From Edolisoma coerulescens (lineage: Eukaryota > Chordata > Aves > Passeriformes > Campephagidae), in NCBI GenBank assembly GCA_013397115.1, contig VWZW01001321.1:496001-560000 (forward strand): 64,000 bases of DNA, given 5' to 3'. This document shows positions 48,023-61,022 of the stretch, piece by piece (position 1 is the stretch's first letter; every line of letters starts with the position of its first letter). Below the pieces are notes generated by a model. The model was not told where the DNA came from. It ran no database searches and saw nothing but the letters and a program-made list of their open reading frames with translations. The position numbers and the translations under genes are program-made.

Positions 48023-50025
48023 GGAATTTTGCAGGGTGTTGAATTTTGAAAAGCAAGAATTAGCCCACCATTCTCAAATTAGTGCCACTACAGCAACTGT
48101 GACAATCTGCACTTCTGTTGCTATTTCATAAAGATATTCTTTGTCATACAGTTTATCTTTTAAAGCAAAATACACTATAGAGATGCAGCCATATTCATCT
48201 GTCTTTATACATTATATATTTTATCATAGCTTGACTGAGGAAAAAGGTAATGGTGTTAGTGGGAACATATGAAATCTTTTCCACCTGTGTAGTTATTAGT
48301 TTGACTGTTGTTATTGCATTTTTAATACTCAGCAGATTTTCTTTTAAAATAGACATGGAAATAGATGAAAATGACTAAATGGGGAAGCGGACAGAAAACC
48401 GTGGATGGTTAAAAAGTTAATCTTTTCAGGAAATCCTCATATGAGCAGTGATTTCATCACTTCACTAATTCTAACTAGAAGTTAAGCAAGCTTAATACCT
48501 GGTATAATTTGGTTTAGAGTAATTGCATCTTAAAAATGGAGCCCATTTTTAGGTTACTTTTTTTGCTCTTCTTTTTGTTTTTTGGGGTTTTTTAATAATT
48601 CTTCCACCATTCCCACTGAAATGCTGTCAGTTAACTTCTGAGAGCACCCTGAAAATTAGGAGTGTAGGGATTAATCTGCTTGGTCCATTTCATTTTTAAC
48701 TACCTGGTGCTAAGTAATTGAGAAATATTGGAGGTCAAATTGTATGTTCATTTTCTATCACACATGTGAGTTTCTCACGAAACAAAGCATGCATACACCA
48801 TTTTTCTTCAAAAGCATCTTCGCTTAGATGTTGAAAAGAAGCACATGCTTAAGTGGCCTGTTGAGCTGGGCCAGACAAGTCAGTGCCTTGCAGTTCTGAG
48901 CAAAGTCCTAGTCAACTCCATTTGCTGAAGTAGATTTGCAGTACACGAAGAAAAGCACCATGTGGCCTGTACATGCTGTGTTGGCTCTTTTCACACTGTA
49001 CTTGTATAAGCATATACACAGCAGCTTTCCCAGATACAGAGACAAACAGATGCCCTTGGACTGCCCAAACTCTACTATTGGTTCTGACAGATTACACAGC
49101 CTAAAATTGCTTTTACATTACTCTCTTTCAGATGGTCAGTAGATACTTACTATTGAACTGTTGAGGTTTTGGAGACCTGCTGAGAATGGGCTCTACCACC
49201 TCTTAGAAAAGAACAGAAAATTTTTGAATGGGGTTACTTTAATCCAGTTATAATTTCAACAAATTTCTGTGTTCAGGAAAACAAATGTATGGGTTTTATG
49301 CAAGTACTGTGCAGGAAGTCTAACTCCACTCTCTTCAGCTACTATTTAGACTCAAAAAAACGGAAAGCGTGGAAAATGCAAAGTGAAAATTGCTATAAAC
49401 CAGATTAATTTTCTGGCATTACTAATTACTGTGACAGTTTTTGCTTGGGTTTATCACAAGGGGTTGCCCAGCAGCGTGAAAGCCATAATCAGAGACAGAA
49501 TTACGCACAAGCTGACAGCTACAGCGGGGAGCCACCTCAACAGGAGAAATTTGGACAAGTCTGTGCTCCACTCAGTGATGCTTGGAGTAACCGGTATTTC
49601 TTGGTCTGGATTTGGAAGACCTGCACTATTGACTCATAGCGGAGGGAGCTGTGCATCCCTAGTGTGTGAGCATCAAGAAGTCTTTAACCATCTGCCTCAA
49701 GGGACTTGTTTTATGTACTTTTTCGGGAGAAAGTATGTGTGCATGGATATGTGCACATGCACAATTTTTCCTCTGTCAGTAAAGCCAGTTGATGCAGTAA
49801 GTGCAACAATGGAGATTTTGGGATTCCTACTAACAATATCTAATTTCAACTGTCTCGGCAGCTTTTCTGGAAATTGAACCTCTGTTCTGGTGGTGTACAT
49901 CTCACAAGATACCAGAATGAGGTGGGATCACATTTCCTTTTCTATGATGGAAGAGATTTTGAGTGGGGACTGTGAATAATTTTTACATCTAGCTCTGATG
50001 ATTCAATCAATACTAGGTTCCACCT
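48023..50025. other. Downstream region, no gene recognised
   Basis: Either distal 3' UTR or intergenic. A 164-codon + frame (49383-49877) has no recognisable domain and its composition is not convincingly coding. No repeat family is identified. Confidence 0.5.
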
Positions 50026-50613
50026 TGTCATGGTTTTAAGTCCAGCTGGAGATGAAACACCATGCAGTTGCCTGCTCAGCCTCCCTCTCTTTTCCCTCCC
50101 CATCCCAGTGTAATGGGGAGGAGAACTGAAGTAAAACTTGTATGCTGAGACAAGAAAAGTTTTATAATTTAAAATAAAGTAAAATACAATAATAATGTTA
50201 AACAATAATAATGATAATAAAAAGGAAAGAAACCCAAACAAGTGATGCGCAATGCAATTGCTCACCACCCACTGACATGCCAGACCCCTCTCTCCGAACC
50301 CAGATCAGGCCCCCCTTCCAGGTAACTCCCCCTGGTTTATATATAGGGCACACTGTTCTGTGGTGTGGAACATCCCTTTGGTCAGTTCAGGTCACCTGTC
50401 CCAGCTATGCTCCCTCTCAGTTTGTTTTTTTTTGTGTACTTCCTCACTGGCAGAGCACGAGACAAGGAAAAGAGTCCTTGACTTAGGATAAACACAACTT
50501 AGCAAAAAACCAAAATATTGGTGTGTTATCAATACCACTCTCATTCTGAATCCAAAACACAGCACTGTAACAGCTACTGAGAAGAAATTAACCCTTCTTT
50601 AACTGAAACCAGG
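50026..50613 (-). mobile_element. Solo LTR, avian ERVL type, antisense
   Basis: It begins tgtcatggttttaagtccagc and ends cagctactgagaag...aactgaaaccagg, which is the reverse complement of the common avian ERVL LTR layout. It contains the ccctttggtcagttcaggtc and gccagagcacgag-like landmarks, a reversed TATA/poly(A) part and an internal AT-rich stretch. No internal retroviral sequence flanks it, so it is a solo LTR. Target-site duplications are not obvious. Confidence 0.75.
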
Positions 50614-53600
50614 AATAAACAGGAATAAATAATGTGCTACTTCTCTTCTTTTGCAAATAATTTTAATTTTGGAGGAAACTTTCATATTGAGAGAAGAGGC
50701 TGGTTTGGGACAGCCTCTAAAGAAGGAGGGGAAGAAAAAATGTCGTGTTTGATTTAAAACTTTGGAAATTCAGAATTTAAAATTATTTCTAATTTGGAAA
50801 AATTATGGATATGTTACATCTATTGTGTGAGCTTGTGAGCTTACATGTCTATTACAGATTTAACATGAAAACCTGTATTTTTAAATTTTTCAGGTAGCGA
50901 AGGAGCCCATGCAAGCATGCTTCTATGAGAGGAATTCTATGTGTTGTGGTTGGGGTTGGGGCTTTGGGCTTTTTTTTGCTTTTTTGTTTGTTCAGTCATA
51001 CAAAAGTAACCAATTGTAATGATGGCCTGGGCTTACTTCATTTGTATGAGACATGTCTTTCTGTCTAACAGGAAGCCAAAGTGGTTTTTCTTATAGTAAT
51101 AGAGCCAAAGTGGAATTTCCTGTTTTGTGTGGGGCATTTCAAAGCAGCAGACATTTTAAGATGTCAATGAGCATTTCCTCGATGCTTGAAGATTTATCCC
51201 ATTTTGGTTTGCTTCAAGCTGCAACATTCTTGCATTTTTTAAAAATGGGCTTCATTATGAACTGAAACAAAATTTGAGGTGAAAAAACGAAAACAGAACA
51301 GAAAAAGCTCTGAGGTAAGATCGTGCTGAAATCCACATCTCTGCATAGGGTAATGGGAGCTAAGTTTGCCAAAAGCTAAGAATTTCAACACTTAGAAAAG
51401 ATTGTAAGGCGTTGAAAAGAATACTACATTCCTTGAAATTTGCTATGGGAGAAGATCCAAGACCTGTCTGCTCTGGAAAAATGAATATTTTCCTAATTTA
51501 TTTCCTCCTGATAAAAATCCAAAGGGAGTGGTTTATGAGCTGGCAGAAAGTTAAAGATGAAATATGCATGTAATTCATTGATAGCTCAACAGCCTTGATA
51601 TATGATCTGGAAATAATTGACTTTAAATGACTCAGTCTATAACACAAAATCCATTTCTTTGGGAAAGCATTGTAGCTACCAGTGTCCGTAGCTTATGCAC
51701 CCCATCTGGTCCACATGAGGTCCATTTTGAGGATGTAGGTGAATGGCCTTTCTATAGGGCAAATAGCTTGTGTCATCATACCATAGCTTAGGAACCACTC
51801 CCTGTGTCCTAGATGCCTTACGACCTGCCCAAATTATTCTGACTCTTTAAGCTGCTTATGACAGTTTTATCTTCTTCCACCTAAAAATAAAAAAAAAAAG
51901 GATATAAAAGCACATCTCCCACTCCCACATGAAGAAAAACTAGCACTAGTCTAGCAAAGATTCATGTAAGTCATCTTATCTACAAGTGTTTAGCAAAATA
52001 ACTCACCTGGTGAAAAGCCATTTGTGCATGCAAATAGCAGTGCTCTTGTGCAAAGCTTTCAGTGATGGGGACTGGCCCAAAGGAAGAATGGGTGTGTCTG
52101 TCCCACTGTGCTCTACGTAGAGAGGGAAGTCATGCACAGAGGAGTATTTGCAAGGACATCTATCAGGCAGGGGCAGGGCCTGCAGCACCATGAAAGTACA
52201 GGAAATCCAAATTTGTAATTTTACCTGCTGAGCCTTTTTTGTTTTTTCTTCACTGGTTTAAAACTCACAGCACAATGTTGGCACTCAGTGCTGCCATTTT
52301 ACTGCTTGTTGCGCACACGTGTGAATTGATTTTCATGGAATGATGCACACATCTTGCAGAATGAGAGCCTTATGTTTGCACTTGTCAATTAAACACTGAA
52401 ATGAGAGAATATTTTGCTCAGCATTTTATTTTTTTTTTCTTCACTGCAGATTTTTCAGTTTACTGCTATAAAATAAAATAAATTTTTGCTGGTTCTTTGA
52501 ACAAGCAACTTCCCTGTGGGACTAATATTATTACTAAGTTGTATGATCTGGAACCAGGAAGAGTCAATGAATGGTTTGACTGAGGAATGCCCTCTCCTAG
52601 TTCACAATGTAATACTTGAAACTGCTGTTAAATTACTTAATTCTATTTAATTGGGAGTTAAATAGGCAATAGTTAATTGTTGTAGGCACCCTTTAGGAAG
52701 ATTGGTCTCTTCTGAGAGAGATTGTATGGGATGTTACTGGATTTTTTTAGCTCATGGAGCAGCCTGTTTCAATTAAAAGAAGATTGGGATTTTTGTCGAA
52801 AGGGTTTCAGTTTTGCTGGATAGGCCAGCCAGGTAGCAGTATGGTGAAGGTGTATTTCCTAGGAAATGAGCTTGTCCTAAGGGCTCAGCTGAAGGAAGAA
52901 TGTCCCTGTCTCTGTCCCCTCTCTTCTCCCAACCTCCTACATGCTCCTGCTGCTTGCCTTGGGCTCATCAGCTCAGCATTTGGCACCTCTGTCAGCTCAG
53001 CTAAGTCAGGCAGCAGGGGACAGACACAGCAAGCTGGATACTCATCTGCAGTGATGATAACTAAAATTGCCTCATGGAGAGGTTCAGTGCCTGACAGAGT
53101 CCTCAGAAGGGAAACAGCTGGATTCTGTAGGCAGAAGCAGAAGGAAGAAGAGCTGTGTAAGTGGGAGGGAAGAGGGGGACTTTTTCCTTTCAGAAGCAGA
53201 GCATTAGCTTGGCTCAGCTTCCCACAGTTATACCTTTGCTTCCACCAAGCAATGATTTCTCTTTTTCCCACCTGCTAGATAGGGACTTGTGAAGACAACC
53301 TGAGGAAACAGTTTTCATATGATCTCAGCCTGTGCTCTTGCTTTCAGTGCCTAATGCACAGCCAAACATTTGGTTTCTGGGCCTGAAAGCCAAACTCTAC
53401 AAAAGAGCATCCAATGATACCTTTCCTTAGGATCCTTCCTGGCATGCTTGCTGTGGAATGCTGACAGGAAAGGCCGTGGGGCACCATCTATCTACCCTTA
53501 TGCCTGCTGTAACACCATACCTCACTGGCTTGGGTTGCCTCTTGTTTGGCTCTTGCTTTTGCTTTACACCCTCTTCTGGTGGTAAAAAACATAAGCTGTT

Positions 53601-54228
53601 CCGAAGTTTTATAGAGGTATCATTGAGTTGCTCATTATGATTTGGAGATTTGTCTTTTCTCTGCTAAAAAAACCTGCTGGGCTTTATTTGGCTTCCTTCC
53701 TGTGTGCTTGGGCATTCCCTGTGAGCTTGGGATGAGCATGATCACTGGCAACAGAAGAGGGCAAAGGCTCCATCCCTGGAATCTGACCCTATTTCATCAC
53801 TGCTTATTTTGGAATGGCTCAGTTGTCATTCTTCTTATTGTCGTGGCTTTTTCTTATTGCTGGAAGAAAGTGCCTACTGTCAGTGAGAAAATTCCTGTAT
53901 TATCTTCCTGTTCTCAAGAGATATCCTCGTTGTCACTAGGGAATGTTTAAAGTTCTCTAACAGAAGCCTTGGCCGTACGTGGGATACAGTGTACAGTGAC
54001 AAACTGCTCTGTTATTTTGGTGGGGAAATGCGCATCTTTCCCCTTCCCACTTCTTGGCAAAGTGGTGTCAGTCTTGGGCAGACAAACAAGTGCTGCCCGT
54101 GGGAAAACAGCTTCTGCAAACGGGTCTCAGCGTGTTCCTGATGGAGAAAACTGATCCCTCAGCACAGCCTGCTGGCTGCTGGCAGCACGACAAGCAAGGG
54201 GAGAAATCACAGGTTTGTATGTGAGAGA
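50614..54228. other. Intergenic, no gene recognised
   Basis: AT-rich sequence with a GC-richer patch at about 52850-53250. That patch carries overlapping frames on both strands (52754-53278 + and 52885-53271 -), the pattern expected of composition rather than coding. Several AATAAA-like hexamers (near 50615, 51887, 52470) could serve distal 3' ends, but none can be assigned. Confidence 0.5.
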
Positions 54229-54332
54229 GGAACAAAAATAAGAGATTTTGGTGCAGGATCATGATTTTTTGGCTTCATTGTCCTCAGTACAAGGTTTTGG
54301 GTTTTTTGCCTTCCCCTATTCTGCGTATGTAC
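54229..54332 (+). repeat. Copy B of the ~100-bp direct duplication
   Basis: Same orientation as 47921-48022. Similarity starts at ggaacaaaaataa and ends near gtatgtac; the flanks differ. Confidence 0.8.
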
Positions 54333-57300
54333 AAGTGTGTGATGGTCTCAGCCCACATTTGAGGAAGTTTTGCAGAGGTGACAGCATTTACTGCAGGTGT
54401 GAAAACGGAGATGCTGTCTGGGACATTGACCCTCTCCAGACCTGGAAGAGAAGCTGTAAAATGAAACCGAGGTCAGTCTAGGGATAAAGATGCTCTATGA
54501 GGAAGAGTGAGTGAACACCTGAGTGGCAAAGGGAGACACAAAGAAAAGAGAGCTGGTAAATCAGGGGGTGTGGGAAAGGGGTAATTTTGCCAGTGGGAAA
54601 ATGGGTGGCATGAGATCAGTAGAACACCACAACTGGCCATACAACTGATGTCTCAGAGGGGATGATTTTTAGGAGCTGTTTATTTAACATCCACATATCT
54701 CATCCAGTAATTTGTTAAAGCTGTTTTGCAGAGCACCCTAAAAGTTCAGGGTTCAGATGTCAGAGATTGTTTTATGGAAAATGCACTTAAGGACCATAGT
54801 GTGTTTCTGTCTCTCATGAAATGTTCTGCATATGTCTGATGAAACCCCAAAGCCACTATCATGTGTGTCACAGGACAATAGCTGAAAAGTCAGAGGCATT
54901 TCCAATGTCCTCAGCCCTTACAATGGCAGCCATGTCCCGGTAATGGACAGGCCTGCCTGTGCTCTTGCAATCCTGTTGCTGAAGTAGAATGTTTGTTTCT
55001 AAGGTGCATCTTCCTAAAATCTTATTTTTTTACAGACAGTAAATTCAGTTCACCTTGGCTAGCACTTAAGTTCATATGTTACAGCAGCAATGAATATGAC
55101 TCTGATAGCAGTGTCATTTGCTGTGAAATTTGGAAATTTTGCTCTACAAATGTCAGAAGGAGCTCCAAATAAGATTTCATACTGTTATAAAACACACACA
55201 TCACCTTCCCAGACAGATGTGATATTTCATCATGAGCATAATTTGTTTTCTGTGAAACAATTTATTCTGTTCATCTTGCTGATGACAAGTTGAGGCAATT
55301 CAGGTGGCTGTGTTGTTTCTGAAATGTTTTCTAACACAAGAAAAAGAATGACTTATGGCGCTGATACTATTTGGAAGAAGACGGTGAGAGTCTCAGGACT
55401 GAGGCAGGAAACAAAGCTCAGCACTTTGGAGACAGTGACACAAATGATATCTTGAAAAGAGGATGTGGGAATTTCACTCATTAAAGAAAGAAAGGAAGCC
55501 TACCCCATACGGAATCAGAAAAATGATGAAGGCAGAATTTCTGTGATAGCACTGTTCATACAAAAAAATCAGTGTGTGAAGTAACCCCTGGGAATAAAGT
55601 TCAGATGCAGGAAGGTATTGACTGGTTTAGGAGCACGGCTGCTCTGGAGGATTGTAGGGTGACCTGGTTGGGCTACAGCCCAGGCAGGACTGGACAGCAC
55701 ATCAGCTGACATCTGGAACCAGCTTAATGACACAAGGCAAGAGGATCCCATGGAGAGAAAAAACAGGATGCAAAACTTCCTTAGTTCCCAAGTTCCATTT
55801 GTTTCATAGACACCACCTGGCAAGGTAAGCAGAGCATCCATACATAGTAAACCCTGTCTTCGTGTCAAGACAGGATGGGAAGGTGACATGAGGGAAAACA
55901 CAATAGGTTCAGTTCCCAACCACATGTTTGTAAGTAGTAGGCAGCTGCAACAGGTCAACACCCTGGGCCTGAACCATGATGCCACTTTTGGCAATGTTCA
56001 AAATTCAGTTTCTCCAGCCTTCAGTCTTCCAATGATTTTGCTGCTTTGGAAGATATGAAATCCCACCATGTGGGTTTACACCTTCCTTGATATACTATCT
56101 CCTTCCTAGGTGGGAAACAGTGATAAATTCTGTTTATAGTTCAAGAGAAGATACAGAGTCATGCACAGCTGCCTAGCAAGACATGGCTATCTCTGGGATC
56201 TTATACCATCTGCAGGCTCCCAAAGTTCCACAGTAAAATGACTTTGGATGAGGGTCTTTGCAGCCATTTCGTACTCCTACTTTGTCTGCCAAAATTTGAG
56301 GTAAAGATCAGAAAAATAACTATACACAAACCTGTATTCAGTTCTTAATATAGCATCAAATTAATTCTACTGCACAAAATTCACCTTTGGCATTAGCTGA
56401 AGAGAGAGATATATTTTTTCCTTTGATTCAGTGAAAGTTTTGGAATAATTCGTAGCTGCAGTATCAGGCTAAATTCTGAAGTGCTACATTAGTGAGGAAT
56501 ATAAAAGTAGTATAGATCAAGATGAGAGAGTGACATTTATTGTTTTGTATGTATGTATTGCTCCAATTAATCATTTCTAATCCAGCAGGCTTTTCTGGAA
56601 TACACATAAATTTGTACATACCCACAGATTCACAGATTAAGGTCCAACAAAACACCTTGAGCTTGAAGAAAGCCTGTAAACTATTGAACACTCACAATAT
56701 TTTTTTTCTTCATAACACTTTTTACACAACATTTTATTTCACTGTTCTTTTCATAATAAAAAAAGAGTAATACTTCTTTTAACACTCTCATTGAAATCTC
56801 TGCTAAAAGCCCAGCAGCAGCCATCAAATACATTATTAGAAACTGTGCACTTAAAAGGAAGAATCATTTCTACAAAAGAATAGGACAAGAAAGAGGATTG
56901 CTGCTGTGTTGGAGAAGAGGCAGCAGTAGTTCCACTGAACTTACACCAGACAGAAGGTAAAATAGCAACTACAAAGCAGGGGCAGTAATGTTAAAGGGAA
57001 AAGTGGGGGAGTGCAGAGGAAACCTTAGTAAGACAGCTTGTGGAGATAACCACCTATGTGATATTTAAAATTTGCCCTAAGTTTTACTCCATTGTACGTA
57101 ATACTGATTTCACTGAATTTTCCTGCATAATAAATTTACTTCTACTGTTTGCTTTCTTCTTCTCACTCACTTCTAGACTGTATTTTATTATTGACATATG
57201 TTAGTTTAGGAGACTTGCTGAAGTTTTGCCATTGTTACCTAAAATCTACTGCAACTAGTGACCTGTATTAAACCAAAACACTGTGAGCATTTCTTTAGAT

Positions 57301-57650
57301 GGTGTTTTGCTCATCCTTCACAGGAAAACTCACCAATCCAGAGATTTGAAAGCCAAGCCCAAATGCTACAACCTTCTGTTCAGACTTTCCGCTGAAGCAT
57401 TCCGCTAGTCTTTTACCAAGTCCAAGTGATCCCAACACATGATGTTTTGCTTTAAAAAAAGTGGAGAGGGAGGGTATTCTTGACTCAATAAGTTGAAATC
57501 CCATTATACTTTCATGATACTTCTGTCTAAAACATCTCTAGGGGATACATAGGGGAGCCACCTGAATTGGCCATTGCTTCACTTCGTACCAATTGCAATT
57601 CCTTTTCTGACTGTTTAAAGACCTCCTACTATTAAAGGGACTAAAACTTC
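54333..57650. other. Intergenic, no gene recognised
   Basis: No exon-like or repeat signature is recognised. The 141-codon minus-strand frame at 55569-55994 matches no family I know. Confidence 0.5.
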
Positions 57651-57654
57651 CAGC

Positions 57655-58084
57655 TGGTCTGGAGCACAGGTCTTAGGAGGAGTGGCTGAGGGAGTTTGAG
57701 GGTATTTTGCCTGGAAAAAAGGAGGCTTATGGGAGACCTTATTGGTTTCTATGACTGCCTGAAAAGAAGTTGTAAGCAGGTGAGGGTCTCCTCTCCCAGG
57801 AGAGGACAAGAGATGGGATGAGAGGAAATGTCTTCAAGTTGCTCCAGGAGAGGTTTAGATTGGATATTAAGAAAACTTTCTTCATGGAAAGGCTTGTCAA
57901 GCATGGGAACAGGCTGCCCAGGGAAGTGGTTGAGTTGTGATCCCTGGAGCTATTTAAAAGATGTGTAGATATGGCCCTTGGAGATGTGGGTTAGTGGTGG
58001 GCTTGGGAGTGCTGAGTTAATGGTTGGACTTGATGATCTTAGGGGTCTTTTCCAACCGAAGTGATTCTATGATTCTGTGGTTCT
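57655..58084 (+). mobile_element. CR1 LINE, 5'-truncated
   Basis: The CR1 3' region with ggctgcccagggaagtgg, gatccctggagctatttaaa and the tail aatggttggacttgatgatc...ttttccaaccgaagtgattctatgattctg. Confidence 0.92.
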
Positions 58085-60400
58085 GCTTCAGCTCAACCAG
58101 TAGACAGAAGTACAGGAAGTGTGTACAGTTACATGTGTAATTCCACTGCTACTTCTACTTTCATACAATGAACATGGGGTTTCTCTGCCACATCTAGTGC
58201 GTGGTTTTCTTGGGAGAGAAGAAAAGCTTTCTTACAATTACCCCATATTCAACTTCCAAATTACAGAGATGATGATGGCAGTATAAAAGGCAACATAAAT
58301 GCTCTATCAAAAGCTTTAAAAAAATTAGTCTTCTGTTGCTCCATAATGAACTGCATTAAGCCAGAGACCCTCAGCACAGGGGGAGGTTACAGTTATTAGC
58401 AACACCAGTGGGAGGCCTCCTGTTCAGAGTTCATCTGGTGATGATATTCTTCTTCTCCATTACCAAGAATTAACGTCAACACATGAAATTCTGATCCATC
58501 ATTAGTGGATATTTTGATGTGGTTTGATTGTCTCTTGAAAATAAGTCTCATAAACATTGTATAATAGCTTTTGTGTTAGTCAGTGTTATGATGCTACTGT
58601 TCTCCATTTTTGTCTAATTGCATAATGATACATGGAAGCAATCTTGATTTGTAAATCTTTCAGAGCAAGAAATTTCGTCTGCCTTCATCATCAGACCCCT
58701 TATCACATTTGGATCTACCAGGTTGTATTTATCCCTCTGACTCAAAGTACAGGATTCTGGGAAGAAAGAGTTCTTCCGATGCTGCCTACTGACAGCTTTA
58801 CAAGAGAAGAATAAAATAGGTATTTACAGAAAGAGACTGTGGCAGTAAACTGATGCGCAGAAACAACGTGACGCATCATTTACATGTGAACAGCATATGC
58901 CTGGAGCCTGCCTGTTCCCTGTTCTTTTGTCTTCTGTTCTCTGGAACATCAGATACAAGAAAATATCCCAATAAATTTGAACAGCCTGTATCATCTCTGC
59001 ACTATTGAGTAAACAAAAAAAACCCATTTAATATAAGAGGTTGAATAAGTACATTCGCAGAATTGGTAAGCAGTGAGAGAGAATTCAGATTATCCTGAAC
59101 TAAACTGCACTTTATTCACCAGTATATTGCCTCTTTGAAAAATTCAAAAGAAAATAACTAGCTGTCAGAAATCTGTGGTGGAAAGAGAAAAGTAGAAGAA
59201 TATGATCCCGTGTCAAGTGAAAAGTTCAGCCAAAAATATATGAAAGTCCAGGCACTTTTGCCTTCACTTTATTTGACAAAATGTAGTACATGGAAGCACT
59301 AATCAAGAAAAAATTTTAATAAGATCAGGAGAAACAGCAGCTGGTCAAATTAGGAACTGGATACCAGTAGAAAGTAATGTGTTGATCTTATCATCTGGTT
59401 TGGAGATTTCAGTACTGGCAATTCCTAGATGATATATTTTCCAAGCAGTTAACAGTCCTGACACAAAAGTTATCACTTTGATCCTACACATTGAAGAAAA
59501 TGTTTGATACAAAGCAAAAACTGAAAGAACGTCTTTCAGTTTGTTTGTACGAAAAGGCTTTCAAGATAATATGATCTTAAAAACATAGTTCTGAGAAAGT
59601 CAAGTGACTCAGAAGTAGGTCACTGAAAAAAAATTATTGAATAGCCTTTGGAAAATCAGAGTTAAACTGTAAATTTGGCAAAACACTGACCTTATATAGA
59701 AAACTGCTTTGATCAAAAAGACCCCAACACACCAAAACCAGTGAAAAATAAGTAGCAAGGACAGGGATACCCCACAGAAGACCGTGTCAGCAGGCAAACC
59801 CCACTGGGGCAGGGACCCACTGGAAGCCACCAAAGCAGCACTTTCACCACTGCAGCTGGTACATTGTTGATTTCCAGAGTTTTTCCTGATTACCTGAATC
59901 CTTGTGAAAACTTTGAGTTAATTAGCAAGAATTAGTTGAGACTGTTTTGCCGATGACACAATCACTATAAAGGCCCTATTTTTTTATTAATTTGGAGATA
60001 CAGAAGGGCATGATGTAGATTACTAAGGTTTCTTCCCATTATTCAAAATGAGAGTCAGATGCCTGTAGCACAGGTAAGCCTACTCATGCTGCCTTGACTT
60101 TAATAACAATAAAGCCAAAAAGACAGGGAGTTCAGCTGTTGATCTCTTCCCTCCCTTTGTCAGCTGAGTGAACTGGCACAAGTCAGCTCAAAGCCAGATC
60201 AGCAGTGTATTTCTTCTGCTAAAGCATCTGCAATTACACTCAGCTGCATTCCAGATTTAAGAGACAAACTCACACAAAGAGACTTGGGTTCATGGAATCT
60301 GTCTCTGCAGTGGAAAATGTCAATTCCAGGATGGAGCACCTCTTGTCAAGGGGACACTTAAAGAGGAATTCTCTTCATTTTTCCTCTTCCCTGACATAGA
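58085..60400. other. Intergenic, nothing recognised
   Basis: AT-rich unique sequence without a gene, repeat or conserved exon that I can identify. Confidence 0.5.
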
Positions 60401-61022
60401 GGCTCCTGAAAGTAAATAGGGAATCAGCTGATGTAGTTGCCAAGATATTCTCCATCATATTTGAAAAGTCACGACAATCAGGTGTAGTCCCAGGTGACTG
60501 GAAAAAGGGAAACATTGCACCTGTCTTTAAAATGGGTAGAAAGGAGGCTCCTGGGAACTACCATCACATCAGCCTCACCTCTGTCGGGGAACATCACGGA
60601 ACTCCTAGAAGCTAAGTCAAGGCACACGGAGGACAGGGAGGTGATTTGGGACAGCCTGTATGGCTTCAACAAGGGCAAATCCTGCCTGACCAAGCTTTTG
60701 GCCTTCTATGATGGAGCGACTACATTGCTGGATGAGAGAAGGGCCTTGGATGTCACGTATGTGGTTATAGGTAAGGCCTCTGACATGGTCTCCCACAATA
60801 TCCTTCTCTGCAAATTGGGCACATATGGGTTTGATGTGTGGACTGCTCAGTAGATGAGAAACTTGTTGGACAGACACATCCAAAGAGCAGTGGTCTAAGG
60901 CTCAATGTCCAGATGGACATCGCTGACAAATGGTGTCCCTCAGGGGTCTGTATTGGGATCAGCGCTATTTAATGTTTTCATCACAAACATGGACAGTGGG
61001 GTTGAGTGCAAATACACAAGAA
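60401..61022 (+). mobile_element. CR1 reverse-transcriptase fragment, 3' end missing
   Basis: Decayed CR1 ORF2: SGVVPGDWKKGNIAPVFK (near 60480), NYHHISLTSV, then after frameshifts YGFNKGKSCLTKLLAFYD, DMVSHNILLCKLGTYGFD, and NGVPQGSVLGSALFNVFI (near 60925). These are RT fingers/palm motifs. A stop and frame changes (near 60590, 60852, 60900) break it, and it stops before the catalytic YxDD box. No CR1 3' end follows. Confidence 0.85.

Noticed and set aside
49383..49877. 164-codon + strand frame with a hydrophobic start
   Set aside because: No recognisable domain, no promoter or splice context, and residue composition looks like translated non-coding sequence.
52754..53278. 174-codon + frame, with an overlapping 128-codon minus frame
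   Set aside because: Both strands stay open together in a GC-richer patch, which points to low stop density rather than coding. No family match.
55569..55994. 141-codon minus-strand frame
   Set aside because: No domain, no retroviral or receptor motif, and no splice or promoter support.
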